Program-made: the position numbers and the translations under genes
Shown here: positions 1 through 9,057 of the stretch, piece after piece
How positions within the stretch are numbered: position 1 is the stretch's first letter
Layout of the letters: each line of letters starts with the position of its first letter
DNA from: Arthrobacter sp. FB24
GTDB taxonomy: Bacteria > Actinomycetota > Actinomycetes > Actinomycetales > Micrococcaceae
Assembly: GCF_000196235.1 (NCBI RefSeq)
Contig: NC_008541.1
Coordinates: 1,860,001-1,924,000 of the forward strand
Length of the DNA stretch: 64,000 nucleotides
Direction: 5' to 3'
Notes under the pieces: model-generated
Seen by the model: only the letters and a program-made list of their open reading frames with translations
What the model was told of the DNA's origin: nothing
Database searches by the model: none

Positions 1-307
1 CGTCGAGCCCCTCGTGCAGGACACCTGCAAACCCACGGGTCGTGGGTGCCTCCGGCGGCGCCTTGAAGTACAGCCGCACGCTGTCCGGCGAACCGGCGTC
101 GTTCTTTTCCGTCTCAATGGTCAGGAACAGCGGCGACTGGCACTCCACTACCTGTTCCAGCAGTTCCGGATGGTCCTTCAACCGGTCCGGCAATTCGGGA
201 AGCCCTTGCGAGAACTCCAGCAGCAGTTGCAGCCGCTCGGGTTCGGTCAGGGCCTGGAAGTCGTCAACTATTTCCGCAAGGGTGGCGGGAAGGGCGTGGG
301 TATTCAT
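1..307 (-). CDS. sufE: SufE family protein, 3' end outside the window
   Basis: The N-terminal 102 codons of a SufE-type sulfur acceptor are visible; the rest lies beyond the left edge. SufE takes persulfide sulfur from a SufS-type cysteine desulfurase on one conserved cysteine and passes it to Fe-S cluster assembly in the cytoplasm. The visible part has the family layout: a helical N-terminus (LAEIVDDFQALTEPERLQLL), a LPELP turn, then VVECQSPLF, where Cys56 would be the sulfur-accepting residue. The ATG lies 10 bases after the stop of the sulfurtransferase gene on the same strand, so the two are probably one transcript dedicated to sulfur handling. This pairing is usual in Arthrobacter-like genomes (family knowledge). 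Confidence 0.85.
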   Translation of the reverse strand, partial: MNTHALPATLAEIVDDFQALTEPERLQLLLEFSQGLPELPDRLKDHPELLEQVVECQSPLFLTIETEKNDAGSPDSVRLYFKAPPEAPTTRGFAGVLHEGLD

Positions 308-317
308 CAAGCCCAGT

Positions 318-1229
318 TTACGCCGGTACCGTTCCGCGCTCGGTTCCCCTGGCGATGGGCACCCGTACAGCGTTGCCCCACTCGGTCCAGGAACCGTCGT
401 AGTTGCGGACGGTGTCGAAGCCCAGCAGGTATTTCAGGGCGAACCACGTGTGGCTGGAGCGCTCGCCGATGCGGCAGTACGCCACCACGTCGTCGCCCTC
501 CGTGAGTCCTGCCTCGCCGAGGTAGAGTGCCTCGAGTTCAGCGCGGTTGCGGTACGTGCCGTCCTCGGCCGCCGCGCGCGCCCAGGGGATGGAGACCGCG
601 GTGGGGATGTGGCCGCCGCGCAGGGCGCCTTCCTCCGGGTAGGCCGGCATGTGGGTGCGCTGGCCGGTGTATTCCTCGGTGGAGCGGACGTCGATCAGCG
701 GCTTGCCGAAGTGGGCCAGCACATCCTCCTTGAAAGCTCGGATGGGGGCGTCATTGCGCTCGACCTCAGGGTATTCGGCCGGTGCGGGGACAGTGGCATC
801 CGTGGTGAGTGCACGGCCCTCGGCGATCCACTTGTCGCGGCCGCCGTCGAGGAGCCTGACGTCCTCGTGGCCGAAGAGCGTGAAGACCCACAGTGCGTAG
901 GCAGCCCACCAGTTGGACTTGTCGCCGTAGATCACCACGGTGCTGTCCCGGGAAATGCCCTTGGCCGAGGCCAGTGCGGCAAACGCCTTGCCGTCGACGT
1001 AGTCGCGGGTGACCTCGTCGTTCAGGTCGGTGTGCCAGTCGATCTTGACGGCCCCCGGGATGTGGCCGGTTTCGTAGAGCAGGACGTCTTCATCAGACTC
1101 CACCACCACGAGTTTGCCGTCGGCCAGGGCTCCGCCGTCGAGCGCTGCCGCCAGCCACTCGGTGGACACGAGGCGCTCCGGGTGCGCGTACGCTGCGAAC
1201 TTTTCGTTCTCTTCAACTGGGTAGGACAT
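318..1229 (-). CDS. sseA: Thiosulfate/3-mercaptopyruvate sulfurtransferase (two rhodanese domains)
   Basis: A 303-residue cytoplasmic sulfurtransferase that moves sulfane sulfur from thiosulfate or 3-mercaptopyruvate to a thiophilic acceptor. It has two tandem rhodanese domains, roughly residues 20-145 and 165-295. The first is the inactive copy; the second carries the active-site loop CRIGERS with Cys252. The [12 protein letters not shown] stretch is typical of actinobacterial SseA/CysA proteins and suggests thiosulfate as donor, though the substrate is inferred. The start is an ATG preceded by AAAGG. It is followed after 10 bases by sufE, and both read leftward from the intergenic region that also serves the divergent zapE gene. 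Confidence 0.9.
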   Translation of the reverse strand: MSYPVEENEKFAAYAHPERLVSTEWLAAALDGGALADGKLVVVESDEDVLLYETGHIPGAVKIDWHTDLNDEVTRDYVDGKAFAALASAKGISRDSTVVIYGDKSNWWAAYALWVFTLFGHEDVRLLDGGRDKWIAEGRALTTDATVPAPAEYPEVERNDAPIRAFKEDVLAHFGKPLIDVRSTEEYTGQRTHMPAYPEEGALRGGHIPTAVSIPWARAAAEDGTYRNRAELEALYLGEAGLTEGDDVVAYCRIGERSSHTWFALKYLLGFDTVRNYDGSWTEWGNAVRVPIARGTERGTVPA

Positions 1230-1446
1230 GTGGATGGCCTTTCACTGAAATGGTCATGGGGCCCGCTGCCGGGAGGCGTCGCTGCGGCCGGGCCAGTTCC
1301 AACACTAACCACGCCCCGCCGCTAATGGGCCACTGCGTTCACAGAGGGAAATATGGCCTTGGTCACGTGGGCTCGCCGCGTTATGAGGCCGGTGCTGCAT
1401 TGCCGGTATCCTTTCTGGGGACACGAGACCAGCAGAACGGACCACC

Positions 1447-2484
1447 TTGGTACAGATCGAACAGCTCTCCGCGCGGACACCGTCGGTTTCCGTGGATGAA
1501 CTCCTCAAGGGTTTCTATCCCTCCCCGCGGTTCGGAGAGGTTTCCTTTGCCAGCTACCGGCCCGATCTTTCGCAGCCGAGCCAGGCCGCTGCGGTGACGG
1601 CCCTGGAATCCTTCGCAACCGGCGTCGGCGCCAATGGAAACTCCGGACTTTTCAAAAAACTGTTTGCAAAGAAGGACACCTCCCGCGCCGGCATCTACCT
1701 GGACGGTGGCTTCGGCGTGGGCAAGACGCACCTGCTGGCGTCGCTCTGGCATGCATCACCCGGGCCGAAGGCTTTTGGCACCTTCGTTGAATACACCAAT
1801 CTGGTTGGCGCACTCTCGTTCCGTAAGACTGTTGAAGCGCTGAGCAATTACAAGCTCGTGTGCATCGACGAATTCGAACTCGACGATCCGGGCGACACGG
1901 TCCTGATGTCACGGCTCATGCGGGAACTGGCTGACGCCGGGGTCAAGCTCGCCGCCACGTCCAACACCCTGCCCGGTTCCCTTGGGGACGGGAGGTTCGC
2001 TGCCGTCGACTTCCAGCGTGAGATCCAAGTTCTGGCAGATCAGTTCGACGTCGTCAGGATCGACGGCGAGGACTTCCGCCACCGCGGACTCCCGGCGGCG
2101 CCGGCGCCGTTGAAGAATGAAGACCTGACGCACCACATGCAGGCCGAATTCCATGGCAAGACCGTGGCGCGGGATGATTTCAAGACCCTTATCAACCACC
2201 TCGCCGGCGTCCACCCCAGCCGGTACCGGCAACTCCTGGCCGGCATCGAGGGCGTTGTGTGGCGTGATGTGGAAACCATCACGGAACAGGCTGTCGCCCT
2301 CCGCTTCGTGGTGCTGGCGGACCGGCTGTATGACAAGGACGTGCCCATCCTGGCCAGCGGGGTCCCGTTCGATCAGCTTTTCACCGAAGAGATGATGACC
2401 GGAGGCTACACCAAGAAGTACTACCGCGCGGTGTCCCGACTCACGGCGCTGGCACGCGAAGGCCAGAACCACGAACCGTCCTAG
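1447..2484 (+). CDS. zapE: ZapE/AFG1 family ATPase
   Basis: A 345-residue P-loop ATPase of the AFG1/ZapE family. In proteobacteria ZapE acts at the division septum; the role in actinobacteria is not settled. The Walker A motif GGFGVGKTH is at residues 87-95 and the Walker B motif LVCIDEFELDD at about 137-147, both in the expected order; the length matches the family. The start is a TTG with only a weak upstream ribosome site, and the preceding 220 bases are a divergent promoter region shared with sseA. No partner gene is adjacent in the same direction. Confidence 0.85.
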   Translation: MVQIEQLSARTPSVSVDELLKGFYPSPRFGEVSFASYRPDLSQPSQAAAVTALESFATGVGANGNSGLFKKLFAKKDTSRAGIYLDGGFGVGKTHLLASLWHASPGPKAFGTFVEYTNLVGALSFRKTVEALSNYKLVCIDEFELDDPGDTVLMSRLMRELADAGVKLAATSNTLPGSLGDGRFAAVDFQREIQVLADQFDVVRIDGEDFRHRGLPAAPAPLKNEDLTHHMQAEFHGKTVARDDFKTLINHLAGVHPSRYRQLLAGIEGVVWRDVETITEQAVALRFVVLADRLYDKDVPILASGVPFDQLFTEEMMTGGYTKKYYRAVSRLTALAREGQNHEPS

Positions 2485-2498
2485 CCCTTAAACGCCGA

Positions 2499-2534
2499 AG
2501 GTGCCGGCGCCGCCTCACGGCGGGACCGGCACCT
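2499..2534. terminator. Hairpin between convergent zapE and the antitoxin-like gene
   Basis: Arms AGGTGCCGG (2499-2507) and CCGGCACCT (2526-2534) pair perfectly, and a second GC-rich stem can form between them. It sits between two convergent genes, where a bidirectional terminator is expected. There is no T-run on either side, so intrinsic termination is plausible but not proven. Confidence 0.45.
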
Positions 2535-2559
2535 CGCTGACGTTCCTGGGTTAGAGGCC

Positions 2560-2817
2560 CTACGGCCGGGGTTCCCCGGCTACAGGGGGCTCTCCGGCGA
2601 CGGGAGGTTCTTCGACCGGAGCCGGGTGCGGCTTCGGGTCGACCTTGTCCACGAGGCCGGCTGCGCCTTTCTGGACGGTATCGATCTTGTCGGCGTACTT
2701 TCCGCCGGTCTTTGAGTCGATGAAATCACCGGCTTTGCCGATGCCGTCCTTGATGGCCTGTTCATTGCCACCAACCAGTCGCTGAGCCTTGCCCTTTAGA
2801 TCGTCAAGAATACCCAC
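2560..2817 (-). CDS. Small MT0933/Rv0909-like antitoxin-family protein
   Basis: An 85-residue protein starting VGILDDLKGKAQRLV, followed by an amphipathic helix and a tail of two PPVAGE repeats rich in Pro and Glu. The GILDDLKGKA start and the GKAGDFID and YADKID segments resemble the actinobacterial antitoxin family typified by M. tuberculosis Rv0909/MT0933. No toxin gene is adjacent, so a toxin-antitoxin role is doubtful; many such genes are solitary. The GTG at 2817 is chosen because AAGGGAGGTG lies directly upstream; an upstream in-frame extension lacks such a site and looks non-coding. Confidence 0.6.
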   Translation of the reverse strand: MGILDDLKGKAQRLVGGNEQAIKDGIGKAGDFIDSKTGGKYADKIDTVQKGAAGLVDKVDPKPHPAPVEEPPVAGEPPVAGEPRP

Positions 2818-2961
2818 GGGCACCTCCCTTCTGTCGCGGAGCCAGATCGCTCCTCCGCTTCCGATCCTATCCGGAGTCCCTGTACGTGCCAAGGGCGCGC
2901 GCCGCGACTTGTCTAGGGTCCAGGGGCCCTATTTCGCCGATGTCGGCCGGATCCGGGCAAC

Positions 2962-2987
2962 AAAAAAGCAGCTCCGGAGAGCTGCTT
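2962..2987 (-). terminator. Rho-independent terminator of the tRNA cluster
   Basis: Read on the minus strand this is a perfect 8-bp stem (AGCAGCTC/GAGCTGCT) with a 4-base loop followed by TTTTTT. It lies immediately after the last tRNA-Val of the minus-strand tRNA operon. Confidence 0.9.
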
Positions 2988-2992
2988 CGTGG

Positions 2993-3064
2993 TGGGCGAT
3001 ACTGGGATCGAACCAGTGACCTCTTCCGTGTCAGGGAAGCGCGCTACCGCTGCGCCAATCGCCC
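2993..3064 (-). tRNA. tRNA-Val(GAC), copy 1
   Basis: The minus strand folds as a standard cloverleaf: acceptor GGGCGAT/ATCGCCC, D arm GGCGCAGC, anticodon loop CTGACAC (anticodon GAC) on stem CTTCC/GGAAG, and TpsiC loop TTCGATC. The 3' CCA is not encoded. The sequence is identical to the copy at 3234-3305. Confidence 0.97.
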
Positions 3065-3102
3065 GCAACCGGAAGGATCCGGAGTGGAATTGTAGAAAAG
3101 AG

Positions 3103-3175
<73 letters not shown>

Positions 3176-3233
3176 ATTCAGTACACGCCAGCCGGGCCGG
3201 TGGTACTTCGACAAGCAAGTTACCTTGCTCTGG

Positions 3234-3305
3234 TGGGCGATACTGGGATCGAACCAGTGACCTCTTCCGTGTCAGGGAAGCGCGCTACCGCTGCGCCAAT
3301 CGCCC
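3234..3305 (-). tRNA. tRNA-Val(GAC), copy 2
   Basis: This is a base-for-base repeat of the tRNA-Val(GAC) at 2993-3064, with the same acceptor, anticodon loop CTGACAC and TpsiC arm. It is third in the minus-strand operon order Gly-Cys-Val-Gly-Val. Confidence 0.97.
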
Positions 3306-3347
3306 AAATTGTTCTCCGGAATACACCGGATACCAAGGTTTTCACCG

Positions 3348-3418
3348 AGGTGGGTACGGGATTCGAACCCGTGTATACGGCTTTGCAGGCCGCTGCCTCG
3401 CCTCTCGGCCAACCCACC
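3348..3418 (-). tRNA. tRNA-Cys(GCA)
   Basis: The minus strand gives acceptor GGTGGGT/ACCCACC, anticodon stem GCGGC/GCCGT (one G-U pair) and loop CTGCAAA (anticodon GCA), and TpsiC loop TTCGAAT. At 71 bases it is a normal tRNA-Cys length. Confidence 0.97.
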
Positions 3419-3464
3419 GTGTAAGCCAGGTTCCGAAAAACCTTTGCTATGACAGTGTCCTGCG

Positions 3465-3537
<73 letters not shown>

Positions 3538-3596
3538 ATATTGTCAGCATTTCCGTGCCGCATTCGGCATTTCCTCGCGTTCCAACGAGTAAGAAC

Positions 3597-3624
3597 TCTA
3601 TAGGAGGTTCTGGGAACTTACAAA
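3597..3624 (-). promoter_or_regulatory. Candidate promoter of the five-tRNA operon
   Basis: On the minus strand TTTGTA (3624-3619) and TATAGA (3602-3597) stand 16 bases apart, a good sigma-A-type -35/-10 pair. The predicted start would be about 50 bases upstream of the first tRNA-Gly. The rest of 3538-3853 shows no gene that I can support. Confidence 0.55.
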
Positions 3625-3853
3625 TCGGGAGGTCGTCATCTGCCACAGATGGCCCTGCTTCGTTGAAATCTAGGGGATTTTGCTAATTACAGGCGTGTAA
3701 TTCACGCCCCCGGCCATGCGGAGGGTGCCGCTCTCGGAAGCGCCGGAGGCCGCCGCCGGGCAGGTGCACCAGCGACGCGATTCGGTGCCGGCGCGGCGTC
3801 GAAGGCTTCGATTTCCAAATGCCGCCCGGGTGGGCTAGCATTCAATGGCATTG

Positions 3854-3925
3854 GGGCGATTGGCGCAGTGGTAGCGCGCTTCGTTCACACCGAAGAGGTC
3901 ACTGGTTCGAACCCAGTATCGCCCA
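3854..3925 (+). tRNA. tRNA-Val(CAC)
   Basis: The plus strand gives acceptor GGGCGAT/ATCGCCC, anticodon stem CTTCG/CGAAG and loop TTCACAC (anticodon CAC), and TpsiC loop TTCGAAC. It shares most of its body with the two GAC isoacceptors on the other strand. Confidence 0.97.
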
Positions 3926-3933
3926 CCCATGAA

Positions 3934-3969
3934 TGGCCCGTTCCGCTGACTCAGCGGGACGGGCCATTT
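3934..3969 (+). terminator. Terminator after tRNA-Val(CAC)
   Basis: A nearly perfect inverted repeat (TGGCCCGTTCCGCTGA against TCAGCGGGACGGGCCA, one T-G pair) is followed by a short TTT. It begins 9 bases after the tRNA and ends before the next gene. Confidence 0.7.
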
Positions 3970-4032
3970 CGCTTTCCGGTCACGGTTCCTGCGCCCTGCA
4001 ATCCTGTCGGCCCTTCATGAAAGAGTGTTTGC

Positions 4033-4914
4033 ATGACTGATCCACTCCTTGCCCACGCCACGGAATATGGCCGGATGTATGCACGCTCAACCTCCGAGTC
4101 GTTTTCCGTTCCGTCCATAACCACCGTCATCGGCCAGCAGCCGCACGGCCTTGACGGGTGGTTCGGGTACATGGGGGCGAACAGCCTTGCCAGCGATCCG
4201 CTGCTTCCCGGGATCCTGGGAAGTCCGGCCAAGGTCCGCCAGGCAGTCAGCCGCGCCGCGAAGGCCGCCGAAACCTACCGAGATGACGCCGCCAAGCGCG
4301 GAGACCGCGTGCACAACTACTGCGAACAGGTTGCGCTTCGGGCGCTCGGCCGGCCCCACCAGATGAAGGAAATGCGGGAGGCACTGGCAGCAAACGGCGA
4401 GGAAGCGTTCGCGGCGCGCTTTGATGAGTGGTGGGAACTCTTTGGCGTGGAGCCCGTTGCCCCGGAAGTCACCGTCTGGAACAAGACCGTGGGCTATGCC
4501 GGCACCCTTGACCTCGTGGCAAGGATCAACGGCCGGACCTGCATCATCGACTACAAGACCAAAGGCACCACCCGGGACGGAACTGTCAAGCCGCTGGACG
4601 ACAAAGTGGTCATGCAGCTGGTGGCCGGAATGAAGGCGGAGGAAAGCCTCGTTGATCCTGTCGCGGGGGAGTGGGAACCCTGGCAGCACGGCGATTCCCC
4701 CATCCTGCTGGCGGTGGCAATCGGGCAGACGGAAGTCCGGCCGATGCGTGCCAACCCGGAGGTGCTTAAGCACCACTGGTGGAAGTTCTGCGCCCTGCGG
4801 CGGGTCTGGGAGATGTCGGCGGACACCTCCAGCGCCGGGACCGCCCTCCTTCCGGTGGCGCCGCCATCGTTGCCCGTGGCACCGCCCGCACTGCAGGCTG
4901 TGCCCGGCAGGTAG
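4033..4914 (+). CDS. PD-(D/E)XK nuclease-like protein of unknown role
   Basis: A 293-residue protein I do not recognise by name. Residues about 148-185 contain a glutamate-valine segment (EVTVWNK), then AGTLDLVARI and CIIDYKTK, the E..GxxD..DxK pattern of RecB/Cas4-type PD-(D/E)XK nucleases. This suggests a DNA-acting fold, but activity is not shown. The C-terminus has a proline-rich repeat (LPVAPPSLPVAPP). It lies 59 bases upstream of def on the same strand, after tRNA-Val. The ATG follows GAAAGAGTG, a weak ribosome site. It could also be a catalytically dead relative or phage-derived domain; no phage genes are nearby. Confidence 0.6.
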   Translation: MTDPLLAHATEYGRMYARSTSESFSVPSITTVIGQQPHGLDGWFGYMGANSLASDPLLPGILGSPAKVRQAVSRAAKAAETYRDDAAKRGDRVHNYCEQVALRALGRPHQMKEMREALAANGEEAFAARFDEWWELFGVEPVAPEVTVWNKTVGYAGTLDLVARINGRTCIIDYKTKGTTRDGTVKPLDDKVVMQLVAGMKAEESLVDPVAGEWEPWQHGDSPILLAVAIGQTEVRPMRANPEVLKHHWWKFCALRRVWEMSADTSSAGTALLPVAPPSLPVAPPALQAVPGR

Positions 4915-4973
4915 CCGGCCAACTAAACTGGACTGGATCCCGTACCGCCGTTTTACCGAAGGACAGATTGCAC

Positions 4974-5561
4974 ATGGCCATTTTGAATATCCGCATCATC
5001 GGCGACCCTGTGCTGCGCACAGTGGCCGACCCCGTGACGGAATTCGGGCCGGAGCTCGCAAAACTCGTTGCCGACATGACCGAGACCATGGAGGACGTGG
5101 ACGGCGCGGGCCTGGCCGCCCCGCAGGTTGGCGTCAGCAAGAGGGTTTTCACTTACCGCATCGGCGGGGTGGAAGGCCACATCATCAACCCGGTGCTGGA
5201 AAACAGCGAGGACTTCCAGCCGGACGAAGTGGAAGGCTGCCTGTCCATCCCCGGCCTTGGCTTCCCCGTCCGGCGCCGCCGCGCTACCCGGGTCACCGGG
5301 GTCGACCTCCATGGACATCCCGTCACCGTGGACGGCGAGGGCATGCTGGCCCGTTGCTTCCAGCACGAAACAGACCACCTCGACGGCATCCTCTTCACGG
5401 ACAGGCTCGAAGGCGAAGACCGCAAGGCTGCCCTGCGTTCCATCCGCAATGCCAACTACGACGCGATTACCGAACGGACGACGTCGAAGCGGGCGAAGAC
5501 TGTTGGTTCCAGTTTCGGGGGCGGCAGCTTCGGCGGCGGCAGCTTCGGCGCCGCCGAGTGA
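4974..5561 (+). CDS. def: Peptide deformylase
   Basis: A 195-residue cytoplasmic metalloenzyme that removes the formyl group from nascent proteins. All three family motifs are present: GAGLAAPQVG (motif 1), EGCLSIPG with the metal-binding cysteine (motif 2), and QHETDHLDG with the HExxH histidines and glutamate (motif 3). The ATG at 4974 is preceded by GAAGGACAG. The C-terminus carries an unusual flexible tail with a duplicated GGGSFG unit after the catalytic domain. The stop overlaps the GTG of fmt by four bases, so deformylase and formyltransferase are translationally coupled. Confidence 0.97.
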   Translation: MAILNIRIIGDPVLRTVADPVTEFGPELAKLVADMTETMEDVDGAGLAAPQVGVSKRVFTYRIGGVEGHIINPVLENSEDFQPDEVEGCLSIPGLGFPVRRRRATRVTGVDLHGHPVTVDGEGMLARCFQHETDHLDGILFTDRLEGEDRKAALRSIRNANYDAITERTTSKRAKTVGSSFGGGSFGGGSFGAAE

Positions 5562-6478
5562 GGGTGCTGTTCGCCGGTACGCCGGCTGTCGCGGTACCGT
5601 CCCTGGACGCTTTAGTGCAGGCCGGCTTCGACGTCGTTGCCGTCCTGACCCGGCCGGACGCCCCGGTCGGACGCAAGCGCGTGCTCACGCCGTCGCCCGT
5701 TGCGGCGCGCGCCGCCGAACTCGGCATTGAGGTGATCCACGCCGCGAAGGTGGACGCTGAAGTGACTGCCAGGATAGCTGCCGCAGCGCCGGACGCAGCC
5801 GCCATCGTGGCCTACGGAGGCCTCATCCCGCGCGCAGCGCTGGACGTTCCGCGGCACGGCTGGATCAACCTGCACTTTTCCCTGCTGCCCGCCTGGCGGG
5901 GGGCTGCCCCGGTGCAGCGTGCCGTGATGGCCGGCGACGACATCACCGGCGCCGTGACGTTCCTCCTCGAAGAAGGGTTGGACACCGGCCCGGTTTTCGG
6001 GACCCTCACCGAGTCGGTCCGGCCCGATGACACCTCCGGTGAACTCCTGGAACGGTTGTCGCACAGCGGTGCGGCGCTGCTCGCCCAGACGCTTTCCGCC
6101 ATAGAAGCGGGACGGGCCGTAGCCGTTCCGCAGTCGGGGGACGTGTCCCTGGCTCCCAAACTCGGCATCGACGACGGCCGGATCGACTGGCACGAGCCCG
6201 CCCTCGCCATCGGGCGCAGGGCGCGCGGCGTCACGCCTGAACCCGGCGCCTGGACAACGTTGGACGGACAGCGGGTCAAACTCGAACCTGTTGCGCTCCG
6301 GACCGATGCGCCGGCGCTGCAGCCGGGCCAGGTGCTGCTTGACGGAAAGAGCGTTTTGGTGGGTACGGGTTCCCATCCCGTTGAACTGACGCGGATACAG
6401 CCCTCGGGCAAGAAGATGATGGCCGCCGCCGACTGGGCGCGCGGACAAGTGGCACTGGAAGGCGTGGTATTCGAATGA
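5558..6478 (+). CDS. fmt: Methionyl-tRNA formyltransferase
   Basis: A 306-residue enzyme that formylates Met-tRNA(fMet) with 10-formyltetrahydrofolate in the cytoplasm. It opens with RVLFAGTP, and the catalytic region shows INLHFSLLPAWRGAAPVQ, with the His of the Asn-His-Asp active site and the hallmark SLLP.xRGAAP motif, followed by DDITGAVTF. The GTG at 5558 overlaps the def stop (GTGA); an upstream in-frame extension runs through def in another frame and is not coding. Its own stop overlaps the ATG of rsmB, so def-fmt-rsmB forms a tightly coupled block. Confidence 0.97.
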   Translation: MRVLFAGTPAVAVPSLDALVQAGFDVVAVLTRPDAPVGRKRVLTPSPVAARAAELGIEVIHAAKVDAEVTARIAAAAPDAAAIVAYGGLIPRAALDVPRHGWINLHFSLLPAWRGAAPVQRAVMAGDDITGAVTFLLEEGLDTGPVFGTLTESVRPDDTSGELLERLSHSGAALLAQTLSAIEAGRAVAVPQSGDVSLAPKLGIDDGRIDWHEPALAIGRRARGVTPEPGAWTTLDGQRVKLEPVALRTDAPALQPGQVLLDGKSVLVGTGSHPVELTRIQPSGKKMMAAADWARGQVALEGVVFE

Positions 6479-8094
6479 GCGAGTCCGGAACGGGCGGCAG
6501 CGGCCGCGGCAGGGGTCCCCGTCAGGGGGGAGCAAGCGGCGGCGGGCAGTCCGGCGGGTCTTCCTCCGGTCGCCGCCAAGGCAGCCAGCGCGACGCCCAG
6601 GGCCGGGAGCGCAACCGCGGGCCGAAGCGGAATTTCAGCGAGAACGCCCCTTCGCAGCGTACGCGGCGTGCCGACCCCGCCCGCCTGGTGGCTTTTGAAG
6701 TCCTGCGTGCCGTCGCATCGGAAGACGCCTACGCAAACCTCGTCCTGCCGGCCCGGATCCGCCACCACGGCCTGGACAAGCGGGACGCCGGGTTCGCTAC
6801 CGAACTGAGCTACGGGGCGCTGCGCGGGCAGGGAACCTATGACGCCGTCCTGGCCCGCTGCGTCGACCGGCCGCTGGACCAGCTGGATCCTGCCATCCTG
6901 GATGCCCTGCGGATCGGCGCCCACCAGCTGCTGGCCATGCGAGTGCCCGCCCACGCCGCCCTGGACCAGACCGTTGGACTGGCCCGTGCGGTCATCGGCG
7001 CCGGCCCATCAGCCTTGATCAACGCCGTCCTGCGCAAGGTCTCGGCCCACACGCTGGACGAGTGGCTGGAGCTGCTGCTCAGCGACGAGCAGGACGAAAC
7101 CCGGGTGGCCTCCATCCGCTACGCCCACCCGGAGTGGATTGTCCGCGCCCTGCGGCAGTCGCTGGTGGCGCACGGACGCCCGGTCACCGAAATCAACGAA
7201 CTCCTTGAAGCTGACAACGCTGCGCCGGTAGTGAACCTTGTTGCGCTGCCCGGACTGGGGAGCCTGGACGAAGCCCTGGAGGGCGGGGCCACGGCCGGTG
7301 AACTCGTGGAAGGCTCGGCGCTCTCCAGCGGCGGGGACCTCGGCCGGCTGGCGTCGGTGCGTGAAGGCAGCACCAGGGTGCAGGACGTGGGCTCGCAGCT
7401 GGTTGCCCGCGCCATGGCTGCCGTGGACCTGAATTCCGGGGATCTGCATGCCCCGGGTCCGGAGAGTGCGGACGGACAGTCCGGCGCCAAGGGCGGCGAA
7501 AAATGGCTGGACCTCTGCGCCGGACCGGGCGGCAAGGCCGCCCTGCTGGGTGCCCTCGCCCGGCAGCAGGGCGCAACCCTGCTGGCCAACGAACCCGCCC
7601 CGCACCGTGCCAAGCTGGTCCGGCAGGCCCTGGCCGCGGTCCCTCACGAGGTCTGGCATGTCCGGACCGGGGACGGCCGCGACGTCGGAACTGAAATGGC
7701 GGGGACTTTCGACCGCGTTCTCGTCGACGTACCCTGCAGCGGACTTGGCGCCTTGCGGCGCAGGCCGGAGTCGCGGTGGCGGCGCACACCCAAGGACCTC
7801 GCGGACCTGGGCCCGCTCCAGCGCGAACTGCTTAAGTCAGCCTTGGATGCCGTCAGGCCCGGCGGCGTGGTGGCCTACGTGACGTGCTCGCCGCACCCCG
7901 CCGAAACCACCGCCGTCGTGACCGACGCGCTGCGCAAACGCGACGACCTGGAACTGCTCGATGCCGGCGCCGCCTTGGACAAAGTCAGCCTGCCCGGGCA
8001 TCTTGAGGCCGGCCACGAAATGACGGCCCAGCTGTGGCCGCATGTGCACCGGACTGACGCCATGTTCCTGGCCCTCATCCACAAGAAATCCTGA
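6475..8094 (+). CDS. rsmB: 16S rRNA (cytosine-967-C5) methyltransferase RsmB
   Basis: A 539-residue rRNA methyltransferase with an N-terminal NusB-like RNA-binding domain (about 65-200) and a C-terminal Rossmann methyltransferase domain. The SAM-binding [13 protein letters not shown] and the catalytic [14 protein letters not shown] (with Cys) and [10 protein letters not shown] motifs place it in the Fmu/RsmB family. The first 60 residues are a Gly/Arg/Ser-rich disordered stretch, longer than in E. coli and probably RNA-contacting. A Gly- and Asp-rich insertion occurs before the SAM motif. The ATG overlaps the fmt stop (ATGA). Confidence 0.93.
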   Translation: MSESGTGGSGRGRGPRQGGASGGGQSGGSSSGRRQGSQRDAQGRERNRGPKRNFSENAPSQRTRRADPARLVAFEVLRAVASEDAYANLVLPARIRHHGLDKRDAGFATELSYGALRGQGTYDAVLARCVDRPLDQLDPAILDALRIGAHQLLAMRVPAHAALDQTVGLARAVIGAGPSALINAVLRKVSAHTLDEWLELLLSDEQDETRVASIRYAHPEWIVRALRQSLVAHGRPVTEINELLEADNAAPVVNLVALPGLGSLDEALEGGATAGELVEGSALSSGGDLGRLASVREGSTRVQDVGSQLVARAMAAVDLNSGDLHAPGPESADGQSGAKGGEKWLDLCAGPGGKAALLGALARQQGATLLANEPAPHRAKLVRQALAAVPHEVWHVRTGDGRDVGTEMAGTFDRVLVDVPCSGLGALRRRPESRWRRTPKDLADLGPLQRELLKSALDAVRPGGVVAYVTCSPHPAETTAVVTDALRKRDDLELLDAGAALDKVSLPGHLEAGHEMTAQLWPHVHRTDAMFLALIHKKS

Positions 8095-8140
8095 CACCTT
8101 CGCGAATCCTGATCCCTCCGCTCGAGTGAAAGGAGCCGAC

Positions 8141-8833
8141 ATGGCTCAGTGCTGCATCAACCCCAGCATTCTCTCCGCCGACTTCGTCAACCTGGAGGCG
8201 GAGCTGCACAGAATCAGCAACGCCGATGCCGTCCACGTTGACGTCATGGACAACCACTTTGTGCCGAACCTGACCATCGGACTGCCCGTGGTCCAGCGCA
8301 TCCAGGCCGTCAGCCCGGTGCCGCTGGATGCACACCTGATGATCGCCGACGCGGACCGCTGGGCGCCAGCCTTCGCCGACGCCGGACTCGCCTCCGTCAC
8401 GTTCCACGTTGAAGCGTCGATCGCGCCCATCAAACTGGCACGGGAGCTTCGCGCACGCGGCGCCAAGGCCGGAATGGCGCTGCGTCCCGGTACGCCGGTG
8501 GAACCCTACCTGGACATGCTGTCGGAACTGGACCTCCTGCTGATCATGACCGTGGAACCAGGCTTCGGCGGCCAGTCGTTCCTGGACCTGACCCTCCCGA
8601 AGATCAGGCGTGCCCGGGCGGCGATCGACGGTTCCGGCACCGGGGTGGCGCTGCAGGTGGACGGCGGCATCACCGAGGAGACCATTGTCCGGGCGGCCGA
8701 GGCAGGAGCCAACGTCTTCGTGGCAGGCTCGGCGGTGTACGGTGCGGAGGACCCGGCGGCAGCGATTGACCGCCTCCGGGCAGCCGGCTCACGCGCGGTT
8801 CCGGCCGTGGCACGCTCTGTTTCGGAATCATGA
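8141..8833 (+). CDS. rpe: Ribulose-phosphate 3-epimerase
   Basis: A 230-residue TIM-barrel epimerase interconverting ribulose-5-phosphate and xylulose-5-phosphate in the pentose phosphate pathway. Recognisable motifs are NPSILSADF at the start, [12 protein letters not shown] (metal ligands), [15 protein letters not shown] phosphate-loop residues ([11 protein letters not shown]) and QVDGGI. The ATG at 8141 follows AAAGGAGCC, a strong ribosome site, which decides the start. It is 46 bases after rsmB and just upstream of the FMN riboswitch; its product ribulose-5-phosphate is the substrate of the downstream ribB. Confidence 0.96.
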   Translation: MAQCCINPSILSADFVNLEAELHRISNADAVHVDVMDNHFVPNLTIGLPVVQRIQAVSPVPLDAHLMIADADRWAPAFADAGLASVTFHVEASIAPIKLARELRARGAKAGMALRPGTPVEPYLDMLSELDLLLIMTVEPGFGGQSFLDLTLPKIRRARAAIDGSGTGVALQVDGGITEETIVRAAEAGANVFVAGSAVYGAEDPAAAIDRLRAAGSRAVPAVARSVSES

Positions 8834-8894
8834 CGGAGTCTGACGGGAATACACGGACCAGTGACTCAGTTGTGACAGAATAACAACACACACT

Positions 8895-9045
8895 ACGTGC
8901 TCCGGGGTCGGTGTAAGTCCGAACCGGCGGTGACAGTCCGCGACCCGCGAGCCGGCACAGATCCTCTCCAGGAACTGTTCCGGCGGACGGTTGAACCGGT
9001 GAAATTCCGGTACCGACAGTTAAAGTCTGGATGAGAGAAGCACGT
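8895..9045 (+). ncRNA. FMN riboswitch (RFN element)
   Basis: The conserved RFN core is readable in order: closing helix ACGTGCT/AGCACGT, then CCGGGGTCGGTGTAAGTCCGA, ACCGGCGGTGACAGTCCGCGAC, GAACCGGTGAAATTCCGGTACCGACAGT and AGTCTGGATGAGAGAAG. It binds FMN in the 5' leader of the riboflavin operon. An 8-bp hairpin (9058-9078) directly downstream is a plausible part of the expression platform. Confidence 0.97.
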
Positions 9046-9057
9046 ACAGCTGTTACT

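Noticed and set aside
4652..5557. A long upstream in-frame extension before fmt
   Set aside because: It runs through def in a different frame and has Arg/Pro/His-rich low-complexity content; fmt starts at the GTG overlapping the def stop.
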